16,302 nt of DNA from DATGWF01 sp035299585 (GTDB lineage Bacteria > Actinomycetota > Actinomycetes > Actinomycetales > Microbacteriaceae): positions 1 to 16,302 of the forward strand of contig DATGWF010000020.1 of NCBI GenBank assembly GCA_035299585.1, given 5' to 3'. The notes under the pieces were generated by a model, which did not search any database, was not told where the DNA came from, and worked only from the letters and a program-made list of their open reading frames with translations. The position numbers were made by a program, and so were the translations under genes. Shown here in pieces: positions 13,783 through 16,302 of the stretch (position 1 is its first letter; the number at the start of each line of letters is the position of its first letter).

Positions 13783-15840
13783 ATGGATCTCACTCGCGCT
13801 GTCGCCCCGTTCGAGGTTGTCAGCGCGTATGAGCCGAGCGGCGATCAGCCGAAGGCCATCGCTGAACTTGCTGCTCGGATTAATGCGGGTGAGACCGATG
13901 TTGTTCTGCTCGGTGCCACCGGTACGGGCAAGAGCGCGACGACCGCCTGGCTCATCGAAGCCGTGCAACGCCCCACCCTGGTGCTTGCTCACAACAAAAC
14001 CCTGGCAGCACAGCTTGCGAATGAGTTCCGCGAGCTCATGCCGAACAACGCGGTCGAGTACTTCGTTTCGTATTACGACTACTACCAGCCTGAGGCGTAC
14101 GTCCCGCAGACGGACACCTTCATCGAGAAGGACTCCTCGATCAACGCTGAGGTCGAGCGGCTGCGGCACTCGACGACAAATTCGCTCTTGAGTCGACGTG
14201 ACGTGGTTGTGGTCGCAACCGTCTCGGCAATCTATGGTCTCGGTACCCCGGACGAGTATTTGTCGGCCATGGTGGCCCTCCAGGTGGGGGATTGTGTCGA
14301 CCGGGACGCGCTCATTCGCAAGTTCGTCGCGATGCAGTACACGCGCAACGATTACGACTTCTCTCGCGGCACGTTCCGCGTGCGCGGCGACACCATCGAG
14401 ATCATTCCGGTCTACGAAGAGCTCGCCATTCGCATCGAGATGTTCGGCGACGAGGTCGAGGCGCTCTACCAGCTCCACCCGCTCACGGGCGACGTGGTGC
14501 GCAAACTAGACTCTGTTGCGGTGTTCCCGGGCTCGCACTACGTCGCGAGCACCGAGGTGATGCAGCGCGCCATGACGAGCATTCGTGCCGAGCTCGAGGA
14601 GCGACTGAGCGAGCTGAAGAGCCAGGGAAAGCTGCTCGAGGAGCAGCGATTGCGCATGCGCACAACCTTTGACCTCGAGATGATGGAGCAAATCGGGTTC
14701 TGCTCCGGCATCGAAAACTACTCGCGCCACATCGACGGTCGAGCGCCGGGGGAGGCGCCGCACTGTTTGCTCGACTATTTCCCCGATGACTTCCTGGTCG
14801 TGATCGACGAGTCGCACGTGACCGTCCCGCAGATTGGGGCAATGTACGAGGGCGATGCCTCGCGCAAGCGCACGCTCGTCGAGCACGGCTTCCGGCTGCC
14901 GAGTGCGATGGACAACCGGCCACTCCGATTCGATGAGTTCAAGGCTCGGGTGGGGCAGACGGTCTACCTTTCCGCGACGCCGGGGAACTACGAGATGGGT
15001 ATCGCTGACGGCGTTGTCGAACAGATCATTCGACCGACCGGCTTGGTCGACCCGGAAATCGTCATCAAGCCGAGCGCCGGTCAAATTGACGACCTGCTTG
15101 AGGAAATTCGCCTGCGGGTCGAGAAGGACGAACGCGTTCTCGTGACGACGCTCACCAAGCGGATGGCGGAAGACCTCACCGACTTCCTCGAGAACGCCGG
15201 GGTGCGAGTCCGCTACCTCCACTCCGACGTTGACACGCTTCGTCGTGTCGAATTGCTCACCGAACTCCGCGCGGGCGTCTATGACGTGCTCGTCGGCATC
15301 AACCTGCTTCGCGAGGGTCTCGACCTCCCGGAAGTCTCCCTGGTGGCAATTCTCGACGCGGACAAAGAGGGCTTCCTTCGCTCGGCGACCTCGCTCATCC
15401 AGACAATCGGTCGCGCTGCCCGAAATGTGTCGGGGCAGGTCCACATGTACGCCGACAACATCACCCCCTCGATGCGGAACGCCATCGACGAAACCGACCG
15501 ACGCCGGCAACGACAGGTGGCATACAACATCGAGCACGGCATCGACCCTCAGCCCTTGCGCAAGCGCATCGCCGACATCACCGAGGTGCTCATCCGGGAA
15601 CAGGCCGACACCGAGGAGCTCCTGGGGGAGCGTGCTGCCCGGCACACCTCGCCCACACCGAGCCGCGGAGTCGCGGCAGAGGGGGCTCGTGAGCTCGAAA
15701 GCATCATCGCCGACCTGAACGCTCAGATGCTCGAAGCGGCCGGTGAGCTCAAATTCGAACTCGCGGCCCGCCTTCGCGACGAGATATCAGAGCTGAAGCG
15801 CGAGCTTCGACAGATGTCGCAGGCCGGCCATCTCGACTAG
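13783..15840 (+). CDS. uvrB: Excinuclease ABC subunit B
   Basis: UvrB is the damage-verifying helicase-like core of nucleotide excision repair. It is loaded by UvrA and later recruits UvrC for incision and Pol I for resynthesis. The 685-residue protein has Walker A GATGTGKS at 44-51, the tyrosine-rich beta-hairpin YYDYYQPEAY at 97-106 that clamps DNA, Walker B IDESH (Asp342-Glu343), then VYLSATPG, LLREGLDLPEVSL and QTIGRAARN in the second helicase domain. A C-terminal UVR domain (about 637-675) is the coiled-coil contact for UvrC. ATG 13783 gives MDLTRAVAPFEVVSAYEPSGDQP, which fits family N-termini. An in-frame ATG at 13699 lies inside coaE and is unlikely. uvrA follows on the same strand. 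No LexA-type operator is seen upstream. Confidence 0.97.
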   Translation: MDLTRAVAPFEVVSAYEPSGDQPKAIAELAARINAGETDVVLLGATGTGKSATTAWLIEAVQRPTLVLAHNKTLAAQLANEFRELMPNNAVEYFVSYYDYYQPEAYVPQTDTFIEKDSSINAEVERLRHSTTNSLLSRRDVVVVATVSAIYGLGTPDEYLSAMVALQVGDCVDRDALIRKFVAMQYTRNDYDFSRGTFRVRGDTIEIIPVYEELAIRIEMFGDEVEALYQLHPLTGDVVRKLDSVAVFPGSHYVASTEVMQRAMTSIRAELEERLSELKSQGKLLEEQRLRMRTTFDLEMMEQIGFCSGIENYSRHIDGRAPGEAPHCLLDYFPDDFLVVIDESHVTVPQIGAMYEGDASRKRTLVEHGFRLPSAMDNRPLRFDEFKARVGQTVYLSATPGNYEMGIADGVVEQIIRPTGLVDPEIVIKPSAGQIDDLLEEIRLRVEKDERVLVTTLTKRMAEDLTDFLENAGVRVRYLHSDVDTLRRVELLTELRAGVYDVLVGINLLREGLDLPEVSLVAILDADKEGFLRSATSLIQTIGRAARNVSGQVHMYADNITPSMRNAIDETDRRRQRQVAYNIEHGIDPQPLRKRIADITEVLIREQADTEELLGERAARHTSPTPSRGVAAEGARELESIIADLNAQMLEAAGELKFELAARLRDEISELKRELRQMSQAGHLD

Positions 15841-15872
15841 CGCAACCCCATTTCGGCCCAGGGTTCAGCGCA

Positions 15873-15892
15873 TCAGTGCGGCCTCGCACTGG
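15873..15892 (+). terminator. Hairpin between uvrB and uvrA, possible terminator
   Basis: CAGTGCG and CGCACTG pair perfectly around GCCT, with one more T-G pair outside. It begins 33 bases after the uvrB stop. There is no U-tract, so it may be a weak terminator or a pause site. Confidence 0.4.
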
Positions 15893-15916
15893 CACGCGTT
15901 GGTGCTCATGCAGAAC

Positions 15917-15922
15917 TAGGAT
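15917..15922 (+). promoter_or_regulatory. -10 box of uvrA, probably leaderless
   Basis: TAGGAT fits TANNNT and ends 8 bases before GTG 15930, the same spacing as at polA. The AGGA within it could instead serve as a ribosome binding site eight bases from the GTG, so this case is less certain. Confidence 0.5.
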
Positions 15923-15929
15923 TGAGCCC

Positions 15930-16302
<373 letters not shown>

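Overview
This window looks like core chromosome of a moderately high-GC actinomycete, most likely a Microbacteriaceae-like member of the Micrococcales. Four things point there: gene order (gltBD - pyk - pdtaR-type regulator - polA - rpsA - coaE - uvrB - uvrA, which resembles the mycobacterial lgt-to-uvrA neighbourhood), a four-domain ribosomal protein S1, a Pol I with a degenerate proofreading domain, and promoters with TANNNT -10 boxes placed directly in front of start codons. The placement is inferred from recognised protein families and motifs; no database search was run. No phage, insertion sequence, CRISPR array or obvious new multi-gene system is present.

Left part (1-7480): the large glutamate synthase subunit gltB is cut at its 5' end by the window edge, with its catalytic Cys1 codon at bases 2-4. 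gltD follows with an 8-base overlap. Pyruvate kinase pyk follows after an 84-base gap with its own ribosome binding site. These three genes handle ammonium assimilation into glutamate and the last step of glycolysis. A 13-bp hairpin ends pyk.

Middle (7480-8810): a leftward tRNA-Leu(CAA) with its own UUCG-loop terminator meets pyk tail to tail. Between the two terminators lies a degenerate second copy of the tRNA 3' end. A PdtaR-like response regulator (REC plus RNA-binding ANTAR domain) runs rightward and shares the four bases CTAG with a leftward hotdog thioesterase, each gene taking its stop codon from them. The thioesterase is divergent from polA.

Right part (8811-16302): polA, rpsA, coaE, uvrB and the first 124 codons of uvrA all run rightward, covering repair synthesis, translation, coenzyme A synthesis and nucleotide excision repair. 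rpsA has a -35/-10 promoter with 17-base spacing and a 16-bp terminator.

The most notable pattern is that pdtaR, polA, coaE, uvrB and probably uvrA have no well-placed Shine-Dalgarno sequence. Instead each has a TANNNT hexamer ending 7-8 bases before the start codon, as expected for leaderless mRNAs. gltD, pyk, rpsA and the thioesterase have ordinary ribosome binding sites.
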